DNA of 64,000 nucleotides from Periconia sp. R9002. Lineage: Eukaryota; Ascomycota; Dothideomycetes; Pleosporales; Periconiaceae. The stretch is from assembly GCA_023627715.1 (NCBI GenBank), contig JAMAHW010000001.1:248001-312000 (forward strand). Direction: 5' to 3'. This document shows, piece by piece, positions 9,684 through 20,418 of the stretch. The position numbers and the translations under genes were made by a program. The first letter of the stretch is position 1. Each line of letters begins with the position of its first letter. Under the pieces are notes generated by a model. It saw only the letters and a program-made list of their open reading frames with translations. It was not told the DNA's origin and searched no databases.

Positions 9684-11970
9684 TGATTACACGGCCTCCT
9701 GTCTCGGTGGTTTTGCATTTGGCAAATTTTCAATCTGTTGCATTCTTCTCGGCGTTTATGGGCACATACTCGATCCAACATCTGGGCTCCCTTCTTACCT
9801 CTGTGTAAATGTTTGTCTTCTCTCCCCTTTACTTTCGCTTGTAGCTTTGTGCTACTACGTTTTGACTTTCACGGATATCCTGGGTGGTGGTGGTGGTGAT
9901 GCATACCCGGCGTTTTCCTGCGTGCTCACAGTACCTTTGGTAGGATATAAAAAATATGACTCTGGGGATGGGGCATCCCTGGTGAGGGAAGGAAGAGGCT
10001 TGGGCTCATTTGGGTGGTCGGAAGGCAGCATCAAGAGGATCTCTCTTGCTCATCTGGTTCGTTTTTGTTCACGAGGGTTTCTCAAAGACTCGTGATAAAT
10101 TCTTGCAACCGAACAGTGGCGGAGAGCATGGGTTTTCTTTTCCTCCACCGCCGTCTACTGACAAGCAAATGAGACTATATACACTTTTTTGGATATTCTT
10201 TCTATTGTCCTTTTGCCTTTCATATAACAGCAAAGGACTTTTTACTTGATTTTTTTTTTCGAAACGGCCATGTACACAAGAATCATCACCCATCTCATTT
10301 CAGATATTGGACAGAAACGGAGAAGGAAAAAATTCATATCTCATCCTGCTTCACGTTTGTATCACTCCAGTGCTCCCGCACATTTTCTCCCTTGCGTCAC
10401 TGTAGTAGTAACGGCGGCCTCGTGGGGCATGTCTGTGCTACCTTGCCACGATACGCCGCGACGCAAGGAATCTCGCGTGGGAGCATGTACATGTATACAT
10501 AAGTAGGTATGTAGTGGCACTGCTGTAAACGCTGTGTTCTGTAGGCGTGTACTGTACACCCCAGACTTCCAGCCCTGCCCAAATTATCTAAGACAGGCGT
10601 GACAGGCTACAAAGTGCTGCACATGTGTCCACCAGTCTCTGCAGACTATAGTACCTTACTTCACCACGCGCCGCCGGTCACAATCTCCCTATATTAATGC
10701 CAAACCCTCCGATGCTAAACCCGGCAACGCGAACACACCCATTACGCACAATGGCGCTGCTATGACGCCTTTTTGTCTCAATTTTTCAATCTGAAGTCCG
10801 ATCAAAAATCCCCTGGTCTGCATACGGTAAAAGGTGATTGAGGCAGTCGGCAATGCTGAGGAATACACGAAATGTGTGAGCTGCGCGGTTGGAGTTGGAC
10901 GTACTGCCTCACGTCTCATGGCTCTAATCAACGCTGTCAAGCCTTCTGTCTGGTATCTGCAATTTTTCGGCCATATCTCTCGCGAGGATATCAGCACGGT
11001 GCTTGCCTTTGTACTTCAATTGGGTCTCCTGCACCTGCGTGTGTGTACGCTAAAGTACGGAGTGCATTATTGAAGGAGGTTGAGGCAGTGCAGTGCAAAC
11101 ACCACCAATCCAACAGCAGCCAATCACAGCCAACCTTCCCCAGCTTTCCCCAGCTGATCCCCACCAACTCCATCACGACCAGGCATGACGTCGGACCCTC
11201 TCTTTCGCTGAAGCAACCCCGCAAAGCATACAAAAATGAATCCAGATCTCTTAGCAGGTGGAGACAGACAGCCCGGTTGCGACCCACCATGCCGATCGAA
11301 TCTCTCTCATGGTTTCTTATAGATACCCCAGATAACTAACCGTAAGTCCAGCAGCCTGAAAAGACGAACACGAAAATGCCGCTTTTCCGCCCGCGACCCC
11401 AAGGAAGCTTGTCGCTGTAGTCACCCCTCGGACGACGTGTCGCGGTTGGCAAGCGATGAGCGTGACCACGCAGTTTCTTTGCAGTCTGGGCAGAGAGACT
11501 TAGGTGGCGATCAACGGTCATCATACCTACATATCAGCTCTGGAGATGGGTAAATGAGGGGCATTTTCTCTGGGCGCTGCGTGTTACCCTCTATCTGGAT
11601 TCGTTGGGATACGGGTCGCTTGGTAGATTGAGGGGATGCGTGAGACGAATCAGAGATGCCTGGTTGTGTATGCATTGGGGAAGGAGGGCGCCCAGATGTG
11701 TGGCTTTTTCTTTGCTTTCCTTGGAGTTGTTCGCTTCTGGTACATACGAAGGTCAAGCGTTTCGCTGCGGGAGGGGGCTTAGCATATAGAGAGGATATAA
11801 AGGTAGTGGTTATGTTGTTCTTGTGTGGTATAGTTTGTGGCTTCTGATTTTTTGTGTCTCTTTGGCTGATAGTTTCTTTCAAGCCTCAAACTTGAATAGC
11901 TTCATCGTGGACACTTTTAGTGAACAGCAATTGCAACCTCTCACCCCAATACTTATCTTTGATCGCAAAG
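9684..11970. other. intergenic, 2.3 kb
   Basis: No family-like reading frame is visible. Two CCAAT boxes at 11105-11109 and 11120-11124 lie about 850 bp upstream of the next start codon. Several short open frames on both strands lack conserved features and were rejected. Confidence 0.45.
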
Positions 11971-12543
11971 ATGGCTTCAAATAGTATGTCTCATTAACCT
12001 TGTATTCACTGCTAGTCTTCGAGAGCAGGTGTTCTCCTCTACTCCTTCCTCATTACAAACCCTCCCTCTTTCAGCAACCGCTCCCCATTGACCCATCATC
12101 CACAGACACATCAACAACCCCAAGCAACCCCATCAACACCACTCAAAACCGTACATCTCTCCCTCCCTCCCCCTACCCACACCAACCACCCCCCCATTCC
12201 CCAGCTCTAACCCCCCAAACACAGACACCAACCCCAACACCACCAACATCTCCGACATGCGCCTCTCCCAATCCCCCGACGAATCACCCACCACCACCGA
12301 CCACCGCCGCCAGTCGCGCGAGTGGGACGCCTCCAAAGTCCCGCCCTCGCAGTTCCAGCGCAGAAAGGGGAGTATTTACTCGACGCCGGGTTCAAGGGAT
12401 GGACATGTTAAGGGGAGTGAGAGGGATCAGGCGTATTGGGAGAAGCTTAGGGAGAAGGTATGATGTCTTCTTTTTTCTTGATTTTACTTTGGGGTTGGAG
12501 TGGAGTGGTGCTGATGAATTTGTTGTAGGGGTGGAATAAGTAA
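11971..12543 (+). CDS. small conserved fungal protein, 86 aa
   Basis: Three exons are supported: 11971-11983 (13 nt), 12225-12457 and 12529-12543. Intron 1 (241 nt, GTATGT, branch CTAAC at about 12207) and intron 2 (71 nt, GTATGA...TTGTAG) join in frame to 86 aa. The core is SREWDASKVPPSQFQRRKG, then SIYSTPGSRDGHV, ending AYWEKLREKGWNK. I recall similar short proteins in other ascomycetes that end in a KEKGW-like motif, but no function is known to me. The last five codons lie in a separate exon, which recovers that KGW ending. It is hydrophilic, with no signal peptide or membrane segment. Its stop codon is only 28 bp from a MITE. Confidence 0.7.
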
Positions 12544-12571
12544 GGGGGCGAAATGTGGGTCCCTCCAATTA

Positions 12572-12737
12572 CAGAGGGGTGACACGCCGGGAGGTCATAT
12601 ATCGGGTAGCTAGTGTACCAGGCGTTATTCATAAATCAGATAACTATACTAGACATACTACGTAGGTCGTAGAGCTTCTAATTCGTAGAAGTAATCAGTC
12701 CTCCCGATGTGTGACTTCCCGGCGCGTCACCCCTCTG
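12572..12737. mobile_element. 166-bp MITE with 26-bp TIRs and TA duplication
   Basis: The left end CAGAGGGGTGACACGCCGGG (12572 onward) recurs inverted at 12712-12737 with two transitions in 26 positions. Both ends abut a TA dinucleotide (12570-12571 and 12738-12739), the target-site signature of Tc1/mariner/pogo-type elements. The interior is AT-leaning and has no coding capacity, so it is a non-autonomous element. The right TIR supplies the TGA stop of the minus-strand frame described next. I saw no second copy in the window. Confidence 0.75.
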
Positions 12738-13637
12738 TACATGTCGCAATAACAGAGTTCTGTGATATTAATGAAAAACTGAGATTGATCTGAAATACTG
12801 TCAAGCATTCGGCGAAAGGGCGTTCGAGTATATGCTCAATTGCGGCCATTTTAGCTCTGGGACGGCGACATGCCGCGGTACAGAACATTGCAAAATCAAA
12901 TTGTGCATGATGAGACGCGTAGTGGCAAGCAAATGCTTTAAAAAGATGGCACTGGGGGCTATGATGACCGGCGCCAAATGTGAATCTAGTTGCGCATTGA
13001 GGACATTGGACTTCGTAACGAACGGTTTGAGACGATGGATCCCTCCGTAATGCAGGGCATAGCCAGGAGCTCACTTTTTGAGCATAGACTTTTATAACAC
13101 GGTTTGGGTCGATAGCATAACCATTTAAGGTGGGGAATTGGAGGATGAAGGCAAGTTGCCCTGCTAAGTGTTGTCGTATATTGATGTCACGAGCCCATGA
13201 GCTGCGGCTAACCCACACCCATTCGGCGTTGTCGTGAGATTTCGGTATGCTCCATGTTGAAGGAATCCATTCTTCATGGCCGCGACTGCTGGGGGCAAGG
13301 ATCTCGTACTGCTTGCCTGCGGCACGACCCATGATCCTAGCTGTAGATTAGTACCCCGGTACAGGTAGAGGGGGATGCATTTAACTTACTCCTTAGCCTT
13401 TCGCCTTACGATGTCCTCATTATCTCTTGCCGCATTAAAAATTGCAGCGTCAAAAGCAGTGATCCCGTCTGAAGGCGGAGGTGGAAGGTTGTCTGGTGTA
13501 AATATCTCTTCCAGCTGTGTCGCCGCGGTGCGTCCAATAACCTCCACAGATAATAAATCAGTATCTACTAAGACATGGGGCGGTGGGAGTTCATCTGGCG
13601 TACGTATCTCTCCTTGGTCCGTCGCCGTGGTATGTCT
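12727..13637 (-). pseudogene. orphan gene fragment, 3' end inside a MITE
   Basis: Two exons are readable on the minus strand. The first is an open stretch 13637-13390, and the second is 13336-12727, joined by a 53-nt intron (GTAAGT, branch TACTAAT, acceptor CTAG). The upstream part holds two similar peptide units, GEIRTPDELPPP and EEIFTPDNLPPPP, as if internally duplicated. The join gives RRKAKEIMGRAAGKQYEILA. Downstream comes a CPQC plus His/Cys-rich segment (QCHLFKAFACHYASHHAQ, then FCTAAC) that could bind zinc. No start codon is evident at the 5' side, because a stop (13638-13640) precedes the open stretch. The terminal TGA lies in the MITE repeat. I do not recognise the family. It may be a truncated gene or a pseudogene. 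Confidence 0.45.
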
Positions 13638-14006
13638 TTACATGTCCAGAGGTGAAGAGGCAGCGCCAGGAAGAGGAAGCATCTCCCGTTAAGAAATGTA
13701 TGATGAGGTTGGACCAGAAACCATTCAGAAGTCCTACGTTTTTGCAACAAAAGACCATCGGTATTGAGAAGTGACAAAGAAAGAGAAAAATCTGCTTCTA
13801 TTGGCTGCCAACAACGAGAAGAGAAACACAAAAGATGTGCTGCCAGCTACCGACACTCTTCTGGATGATAAGACCCACGAGAGATCCAAGAAGCCTACAG
13901 ATGGATTCCAGTCAGCATTAGTCTAACTTCAAACGGGAACCCGAAAGATGGTGTCTCATACGCTGGCAAAGGAAGATATTGAAGTGGAGTATGGGAACAG
14001 TGATGA

Positions 14007-14687
14007 TCAAGAGGCTACTCCTCCTCGACGCTCCTGATATCGAATCTTGTCGAGGCCTACGGCAAACATCAACTGAATGAGATTAACGTAGTGTTGCTCG
14101 CCAACAGTCATTTGCTGGAATTGTAGCTCTGAAATCGGCGCTGCTAATACGCGCTGGATAGCAAGGAGCATCGCGTCAGAAGAATAAACTGCTGATAAAT
14201 AGTCCCTGTTAAGACGTGCGTATCTAGACGTGTCGAGCTTCTTGGGAGGTCTGGCTGTCAAAACAATGACATGTAGATGAAACTTCACTCTCTCACAGAC
14301 GAGTGCCCACTGGCCGATGTTTGAGCCGAAAGCATCGATACCCACAAGTACCAAGTGCGGGAGGTTCGTCGGTGACCGATGTCGTATGGCTTCGAGAAGA
14401 CCTACGACGTGGGACGTAAATTCTGGTTCTCTTTGCGTGCATGATAATTCAAGCGGGACGATTTGGAATATCTGTTTTAGCCCTTCTGGGCGCAGCGATG
14501 GTTTTGTGGTTGGTTGTGTGGTGGGGAAGGGGATGGGGATGGGGGGTTTTGGATTGGGGGTTTTGGGTTCGGTGGGGAGTATGGATCCTTTCTGACCTTT
14601 TCTCGAGCGAGCTGCAATGCCACAACACTGACCGAAGACCCTCTTACGGGAAAGTAAAAACGTCCAGGTACGCGGTAAAATCAGCAG
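14007..14687 (-). CDS. orphan reading frame, 226 codons, no clear start
   Basis: The minus-strand frame is open for 226 codons from 14687 to the TGA at 14007-14009, long for chance. I found no convincing initiator, although a good acceptor (GGCATTGCAG) near 14615 could begin an exon. The N-terminal part is Pro/Thr-rich (KTPNPKPPIPIPFPTTQ). The rest looks globular, with segments HVVGLLEAIRHRS, LVLVGIDAFGSNIGQW, VKFHLHVIVLTARPPKK and LIQLMFAVGLDKIRYQ. The LVGIDAFG strand-turn and the hydrophobic LHVIVLTAR strand suggest an alpha/beta fold, but I do not recognise it. It lies in the same accessory patch as the MITE and another orphan frame. The 5' end may be missing or a pseudogene break. Confidence 0.4.
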   Translation of the reverse strand: MLILPRTWTFLLSRKRVFGQCCGIAARSRKGQKGSILPTEPKTPNPKPPIPIPFPTTQPTTKPSLRPEGLKQIFQIVPLELSCTQREPEFTSHVVGLLEAIRHRSPTNLPHLVLVGIDAFGSNIGQWALVCERVKFHLHVIVLTARPPKKLDTSRYARLNRDYLSAVYSSDAMLLAIQRVLAAPISELQFQQMTVGEQHYVNLIQLMFAVGLDKIRYQERRGGVAS

Positions 14688-15714
14688 CTATGTATGATTT
14701 GAGAAGTGATTGATATCGAATGGCGTGTATCCTCGAATTCAATAACAGTGAATGGAAAGAGAAGGTTGCAACGGGAATAGGTTTCGAGAGCTAATTATGT
14801 CATGGTTGTGGTAAAAGACAATATCGTTGTCTTTTGTCTTCATCAAAAATCATCCTCAGACATGCACAGTTCTATATTCTACGCGCGTCTTTTGAATAAA
14901 CTGACACAACGTTTCCTCACTATTTCGGCCCCCACGTTGAGCATGTCCCATGTATACTTGCACAGCAGCACAGCACCTCAGCTACCCCACTGGCCAACCA
15001 TCTCTAGGCAGCAACGAACCAGTTCCTTCATTCATTCAAAGCCACCTTTCAGCCGAAAAATCAACTCACATATCCCCTATACGTAACGCATCTTAAAAAT
15101 TGACTATATAATAAAATTAATTCGCTGCAAAATCCCAGGAAAGTAGCACTATCTAACAAATGCTTTCAAAAGTCCCGTGGTCGCAAGACCGCTGTTCTGC
15201 CGTGCTTCTATGCACCCTTTCCTTTTTTGTTGCCGTTGTGCCTGTTTTATTTTTGGTCGTGGGGAGAGGTTGAGAAACGTAGCGTGGGAAGGGGACATGA
15301 AGTATGCGAGAGTTCGAATCTCAGCCAGGGAGTTTACATATGTGGGGGTGAATCAGGGACGGGATAAATGGGCGACGGTACACATGTAGATAGAACTACA
15401 GGAACGATGAGTGGGGGATATAAGGCTAGTCTGCATGCATGTGGTCGAATAATTTTGAATCCGTACTCACGCGGGGCTACCAGGTTGCATTTGGGCAAAT
15501 AATGAGGGATAGTCTAAATTTAGGATGGGTAAATACTCTTCATTCTCGTGCTACCGAGCTGCCATGTACATGCCAGAAAGGCATGCATGATACGAAATAC
15601 GAGTACCCCTTTGACGCACCTAACTCGTGCATCTTGTGTGATAAGCGCACAATGTCGCAGAGAAGATATTCATGCTTGGGCAATCACGAGCTCGATCACC
15701 ATATTCCCGCGACC
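14688..15714. other. intergenic 3' of dcl1
   Basis: No supportable gene is seen. A TTCGAATC string near 15312 resembles a tRNA T-loop, but the flanks do not pair. The right end presumably contains the dcl1 3' UTR. Confidence 0.45.
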
Positions 15715-18700
15715 TCAAATGGAAGGTCCTATGTTCTCCTTCATAGCCTGCAGCAGTTGTTGACCTTCCGCCTTCCCATTGTCGTCCACCACATCCGCAC
15801 AGTTGCATCCGTATTTTCTGCGATACTCATACTCCGGCAAGCCATCCAGGCTCTCCAATGCATTATGGCTGGCCTTGATCCGCGCATATCGGCCGCTGAC
15901 TGCCACACCATAGAAGTACACGACATCGTGGATCATGACCATAGCCAGCACCTGGTCTTTCCCTGGCAGCACTGACTTGGTGGTATGGGTCGCCATGCGC
16001 CACTCGCGACATCCAAAGTTGATCTGCAGGAGCTTGGACATGCGGGTGGTAGGGTGGTGGTTGGCAAATGCGTCGTACACAGTCATGTCGACGAAGAATG
16101 GCTTTAGATGCTTATCGAAAAAATCTTGCACCACCTGGAAATCGAACTCCGAATCCACGAACATAGCAGCTACGTAGGCCTCAACGACATCGGCAAGACA
16201 TTTTGGTGGTTCCGAAACGGTGGTCCAGTAGTCTACGGCACCGTTTGCTTCTCGCTCTGCCTCTTGCAGCTCGCTCACGTAGTCATAGATTTGCGTGCTA
16301 AGTATTGCATTGTTCTGACGAATATGTGGATGGAAACCAAGCTTGACGCAGACGGCTCCAAGGAACTTGTTTGAGACCATAGGTGTCTTGTGTTCGGTAA
16401 GCCACTGTGGATCTTTGCCAGGGTATTGATAGTATAGATGCATGATAAAGGCCATGTCCAGAAGGGCGTCCCCGAGAAATTCCAAACGTTGGTAATTCGG
16501 AACGTGCTCCCACATAAACGCCTGAGATGGATGGATAAATGCCGAGCGGAGGAGACGGGGATATTTGAAATGATAAGGGTGGCATTCTTCAATCCTTTGA
16601 GCTAGTCGGAGTTGAACGGCTGTTGCTTCCGCGAGCTGATACTTCGGTTTGACATATCCCGCATAATAGTCTGAGAATTTCTGCATCAAGTGATCTTTCG
16701 TGTCTTCTGTCTTGGTGAAAATTGTTACAGCTTTCACAGCTTGATCCCAGATGTCAGGGGACCAGCGCCCCTCTCTATTGTGCTGCATGAAGGCCGCACC
16801 AATAAATGCCTCGCATACATCGGCAACAGATTTATCACCTAGCGAGTGTTTAATGACCTCGTTCGCGCTGGAATTGGCACCCTTACCCTTAAGGAGGACT
16901 GGGCCTTTGGGATACCAAGTTCGACGAGAGAATGACTGAGTCCGAACGAACTCTACCAAGTTCAATTCCATGGCCGCTTTGAATAAGTTTTTGTTGCAAA
17001 GCATCACCATGCGCCGTACATGAAACTCGAATTCGTTCTCGTCAGGCTGCAAGACAAATGTCGAGATTGATGTGGCCATCTTTAGGAAGCAATCGCCCAA
17101 AAACTCGAGGCGTTCGTAGTTGGGGCCCATTCCGCTCTTGAAATTGATCTTCTCTTCCCCATGCTCATCCGTATTTTCAGAATCTTTGGTCAGCGCTTCC
17201 AGACACAATGCCGGGCCCACGTCAAGTCCGAGCATTTGGGCTGCTTCTAGAGCAATGAGGTAATCTTCAAGTCGATGGATAATTGCCGGAAAAACGTAAG
17301 AAATGGCAATGAAACGCGTAGAGATCGCAGAAATCCGAAAGGGTTCGGGGCATACATACGTCAGGTTGTTACCTCTAATAACAGACTCTTCTTTGCTCTC
17401 AACAGCGGCTAAAAAGTTCCGTCGAAAAGGTATCCTCTCCACCTGTACAACTGGCTGTGACAAGTCCCAAACTGCTCTCTCGCGGGCAGATTTCCAAAGA
17501 CTGACGGAGTAGTCTAAGATGTTCTTGTTATACTTGTACGCCGGTACCCCGGCGGGAACAGGATCTAGTGCCTTATACTCAGACGCCACAGTGACCGAAT
17601 AGAAGCGTCGCCCACCGTCTCCCCGATCTACGAAGTACCTATCGGAAAGTTCTTCGGGGGTCGTCTCCCGTGTCCACCTGTGCTCTCGTCCGTTGCAGAC
17701 ACTTCGAATTTGTTCCATGTCCACAATGTCTTCGGGCTTTGAGGATGGATGGATTTCACAGCCTGATTTTATGGGAACTTGCCAGTAGGGCATTTTCTTG
17801 ACATCATGCTCGTATACTTTGTTGAAGATATCTTCGTAAAGGATCAAGAATAGCTGAGTCAGTTGCTGGAGTAATGCACCATTTGTTTCGAGAGGCGCAG
17901 TGAGAGGCACACAGATGACATTCGAAGCCCTATCATCCTTGAGATAGATCGGGAATGGAGGAAACTGAGGCAAAGGGGCGCGTGTGAGAAGCCCAAGCGG
18001 TTGGTGTGGCCGGTCTAGACCATTGTCCAAGTCTATCACAGTCAGATAAAGGCAGCTGGGGACGCAGTTGAAGTTGATGTTCCAGAAATCAGGTTTCGTC
18101 CGCATCGGATAGAGGTCCTTTTTCTTTTCACTGATGGCGAGATGCGCATTTCTCATCGCGGGCAGTAGCTTATCGTAGGTGGGCAATAAGTTACCATCTA
18201 GCTTTCCCCTCTTTCGCAGCTCGATACACATCTGGAAAGCCGCAGAGCATCTTGCGACTATCTTCCTCCTGCAAGGTTTTCCGATCATTGATATGACGGG
18301 AGAGCAGTCCGGTAGAATCACTTCGCACCGGAAACCAGCCTGCACGTCGCTGTCTGGATCGTCTTGTGTCCTGACAAAGCTAACAACGTAGGTAGGTTGT
18401 AATACGGTTTCACGATTTGTAGTGGGAAGGCAGGATACAAAATGAGCTAGAACAGACAGACTTGACTTGTATGTAAGCTTCGCACCAGTCTCGGGGTCGG
18501 TGTAGGTCATGTAGTCGGGATCCATGTCCGGCAAATCTGCCATGGAATCCTGATCATCAAGCAGGCGATCGACAGAAAGATCCTGGCAGAAGTTTTTCAT
18601 TACATCCTCGGAACCCCTCGCGCCGAGGACAGCCTCGTGATGGCTGAGGTTCCCTTGCTCTACCATGTGAAGATATTTGGAGTTTTGATGCCGTGCTCGG

Positions 18701-20418
18701 CCTCTCGATTGGACATACTGGATCATAGTACTGTAAAGGTCGAATCGGACCACAAGATTGCACTGAGGTATATCAAGGCCCTCTTCCGCTACAGAGGTGC
18801 AGAAGAGACAGTTGAGCTCCCCTTTGCGAAACTTTGCTACTGTTATCACCTGGGATCTCAGAGAAATGCTGAACTCGCCACCTATAGACCTGATTCCTAC
18901 CAACATGTCACTTCGAAGAAACGGGCCGCCCAGATGACTGAAGATTAGTTGCAGTAAGCGAGCTGTCTGCCGCTGCTGAACGAAAACAATGCATCGATGA
19001 TTGCCATGCCGGTGGTAATACTGATTCAGCCAGTGGTGCAACTGTAGCACCTTCGAACTAAGATCTTGAGGGGTTGCAGTTGGTACGCCGAAATCGTAGT
19101 GTTGGACATATTCGGCCGCTTCTTTCAATCGAGCAATTTGCTCATTCAATTTCTCCACCCCACCATTTTGGAACGTCTTGTGGTGTTGGTATTCCTGGCG
19201 AATCTCACGCTTTCGAGTTTCCTGCTCCGTGAAAGCAAACGACCAATAGATATCAGATGCCCATCGGCCGAGTTGTTTGCTGAACAATTTGGATTGATTG
19301 AAAAGCTTCTGAAAGCCTGCTAGATCCCCATATCTCGATTTGAGCTCTTGATGCAATGGTGTTTCAAAGGCTTCGACCAACGGCGAGTATTGAACGACTT
19401 GTTCTTCTGGCCTATTGATGCTGTTGGCAACGAGCGTTAGATCGGAGGTCGTGGCAATTTTGCAGTGTAGCATTTTTTCAAGCTTCATTGCCGAGTGTCT
19501 GATGTTCGTATTTGCATCGACGGGAGAGGCGGTCATCCCGAATATCTTTGGGCGCTTGTTTGGATCGGGCTCAGCCATATAGTAGTCTTTCATGATCCGA
19601 GCAAACGGATGATTTTCCTTGGCGTGGTGCGCTTCGTCGAAAATGAGTAGGTTGATCCGAGATATGCTGATGAATGAATGCATCATGCATTGGAACAGCA
19701 CCTCGGCTGTGCACACGATAACCATATTATTGGCAAAGTGCTTGTCCCATGTATCCTTGCGCCATAGACCCGCGCCCATGGCACCGCACAGGCCTTCAAC
19801 ATTGTGGTCGAGACCGCAACGTAGCACATTCGATTGTTGGAACACGAGATTGACAGAATTGACGAGAAAGAAAGCAGTCCTGTGAGGGGCTCCGTTGGCA
19901 CGAGCTTCAACCTCCTGGTCGAGTACATGACGAAGTAGCAAAGTAGCGATGTGTGTCTTGCCAGAGCCAGTTCCTAACACAGCGATGATGTTTTCGTCTT
20001 TCGCACGCTGGTAAAGCTCTGTTTGGTAGTCTCGAGGGTTCGTGATTCGGGCGCTATTCTCCTGTTTGGCCAAAATGGCTTGGATGGATAGGACTTCGTC
20101 CTTTGCTCCCTTGATTGTGTCTTTCACTTCTTTCTCTGTAATCTGGCTCGATTTCATAGCAACAAAGGCTTTGAAGATTTGGTTCTGGGCTCTTTTCTTC
20201 TCCGACGTCGTGCGTGGACCATGGCTTCGAGCAGCGTCTTGGTCGATATCGCTATCTTCGTCTGGATGGGCCAGGGCTAGCTGATAAGCTCCTTCGTCGT
20301 CTTCACCTTCACTATCGACTGCCATGGGACTTCCGATATTGGACTGAGCATCGTGGTACTCATCTGTGCTCTCCCCGTTGCCCTCCTCTTCAAGATCGTA
20401 GTCGTTGGTACGGGCCAT
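15715..20418 (-). CDS. dcl1: Dicer-like protein 1
   Basis: This RNase III/helicase enzyme cleaves double-stranded RNA into small interfering RNAs. The intronless frame encodes 1567 aa. Domain order: an acidic N-terminus (1-80); a DExH helicase with Walker A GTGSGKT at 149-155 and DEAH at 261-264; a helicase C domain ending in QSRGRARH; a dimerisation/DUF283 region; and RNase IIIa with ERLEFLGD near 1101 and DVCEAFIGA near 1194. RNase IIIb follows, with QRLEFLGD near 1310 and DVVEAYVAA near 1405. The C-terminal dsRBD-like domain keeps a Cys...His...Cys-x-Cys set (FGCREW, MIHDVV, GCNCAD), matching the zinc-coordinating CHCC of fission yeast Dcr1. No canonical PAZ is recognisable. All four acidic residues of each RNase III site appear intact. 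Length and order favour Dcl1 over Dcl2. It is divergent from tap42. Confidence 0.93.
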   Translation of the reverse strand: MARTNDYDLEEEGNGESTDEYHDAQSNIGSPMAVDSEGEDDEGAYQLALAHPDEDSDIDQDAARSHGPRTTSEKKRAQNQIFKAFVAMKSSQITEKEVKDTIKGAKDEVLSIQAILAKQENSARITNPRDYQTELYQRAKDENIIAVLGTGSGKTHIATLLLRHVLDQEVEARANGAPHRTAFFLVNSVNLVFQQSNVLRCGLDHNVEGLCGAMGAGLWRKDTWDKHFANNMVIVCTAEVLFQCMMHSFISISRINLLIFDEAHHAKENHPFARIMKDYYMAEPDPNKRPKIFGMTASPVDANTNIRHSAMKLEKMLHCKIATTSDLTLVANSINRPEEQVVQYSPLVEAFETPLHQELKSRYGDLAGFQKLFNQSKLFSKQLGRWASDIYWSFAFTEQETRKREIRQEYQHHKTFQNGGVEKLNEQIARLKEAAEYVQHYDFGVPTATPQDLSSKVLQLHHWLNQYYHRHGNHRCIVFVQQRQTARLLQLIFSHLGGPFLRSDMLVGIRSIGGEFSISLRSQVITVAKFRKGELNCLFCTSVAEEGLDIPQCNLVVRFDLYSTMIQYVQSRGRARHQNSKYLHMVEQGNLSHHEAVLGARGSEDVMKNFCQDLSVDRLLDDQDSMADLPDMDPDYMTYTDPETGAKLTYKSSLSVLAHFVSCLPTTNRETVLQPTYVVSFVRTQDDPDSDVQAGFRCEVILPDCSPVISMIGKPCRRKIVARCSAAFQMCIELRKRGKLDGNLLPTYDKLLPAMRNAHLAISEKKKDLYPMRTKPDFWNINFNCVPSCLYLTVIDLDNGLDRPHQPLGLLTRAPLPQFPPFPIYLKDDRASNVICVPLTAPLETNGALLQQLTQLFLILYEDIFNKVYEHDVKKMPYWQVPIKSGCEIHPSSKPEDIVDMEQIRSVCNGREHRWTRETTPEELSDRYFVDRGDGGRRFYSVTVASEYKALDPVPAGVPAYKYNKNILDYSVSLWKSARERAVWDLSQPVVQVERIPFRRNFLAAVESKEESVIRGNNLTYVCPEPFRISAISTRFIAISYVFPAIIHRLEDYLIALEAAQMLGLDVGPALCLEALTKDSENTDEHGEEKINFKSGMGPNYERLEFLGDCFLKMATSISTFVLQPDENEFEFHVRRMVMLCNKNLFKAAMELNLVEFVRTQSFSRRTWYPKGPVLLKGKGANSSANEVIKHSLGDKSVADVCEAFIGAAFMQHNREGRWSPDIWDQAVKAVTIFTKTEDTKDHLMQKFSDYYAGYVKPKYQLAEATAVQLRLAQRIEECHPYHFKYPRLLRSAFIHPSQAFMWEHVPNYQRLEFLGDALLDMAFIMHLYYQYPGKDPQWLTEHKTPMVSNKFLGAVCVKLGFHPHIRQNNAILSTQIYDYVSELQEAEREANGAVDYWTTVSEPPKCLADVVEAYVAAMFVDSEFDFQVVQDFFDKHLKPFFVDMTVYDAFANHHPTTRMSKLLQINFGCREWRMATHTTKSVLPGKDQVLAMVMIHDVVYFYGVAVSGRYARIKASHNALESLDGLPEYEYRRKYGCNCADVVDDNGKAEGQQLLQAMKENIGPSI

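Noticed and set aside
13655..14037. Plus-strand gene between the two orphan minus-strand frames
   Set aside because: Three short open stretches look coding, but I could not connect them with convincing splice sites or find a start.
15305..15330. TTCGAATC string resembling a tRNA T-loop
   Set aside because: Flanking bases form only three pairs, and no acceptor stem, D-arm or anticodon arm is found around it.
17280..17370. Possible in-frame intron in dcl1
   Set aside because: The GTATGTATG string looks like a donor, but the translated segment (PEPFRISAIS) matches the Dicer family, so it is exon.
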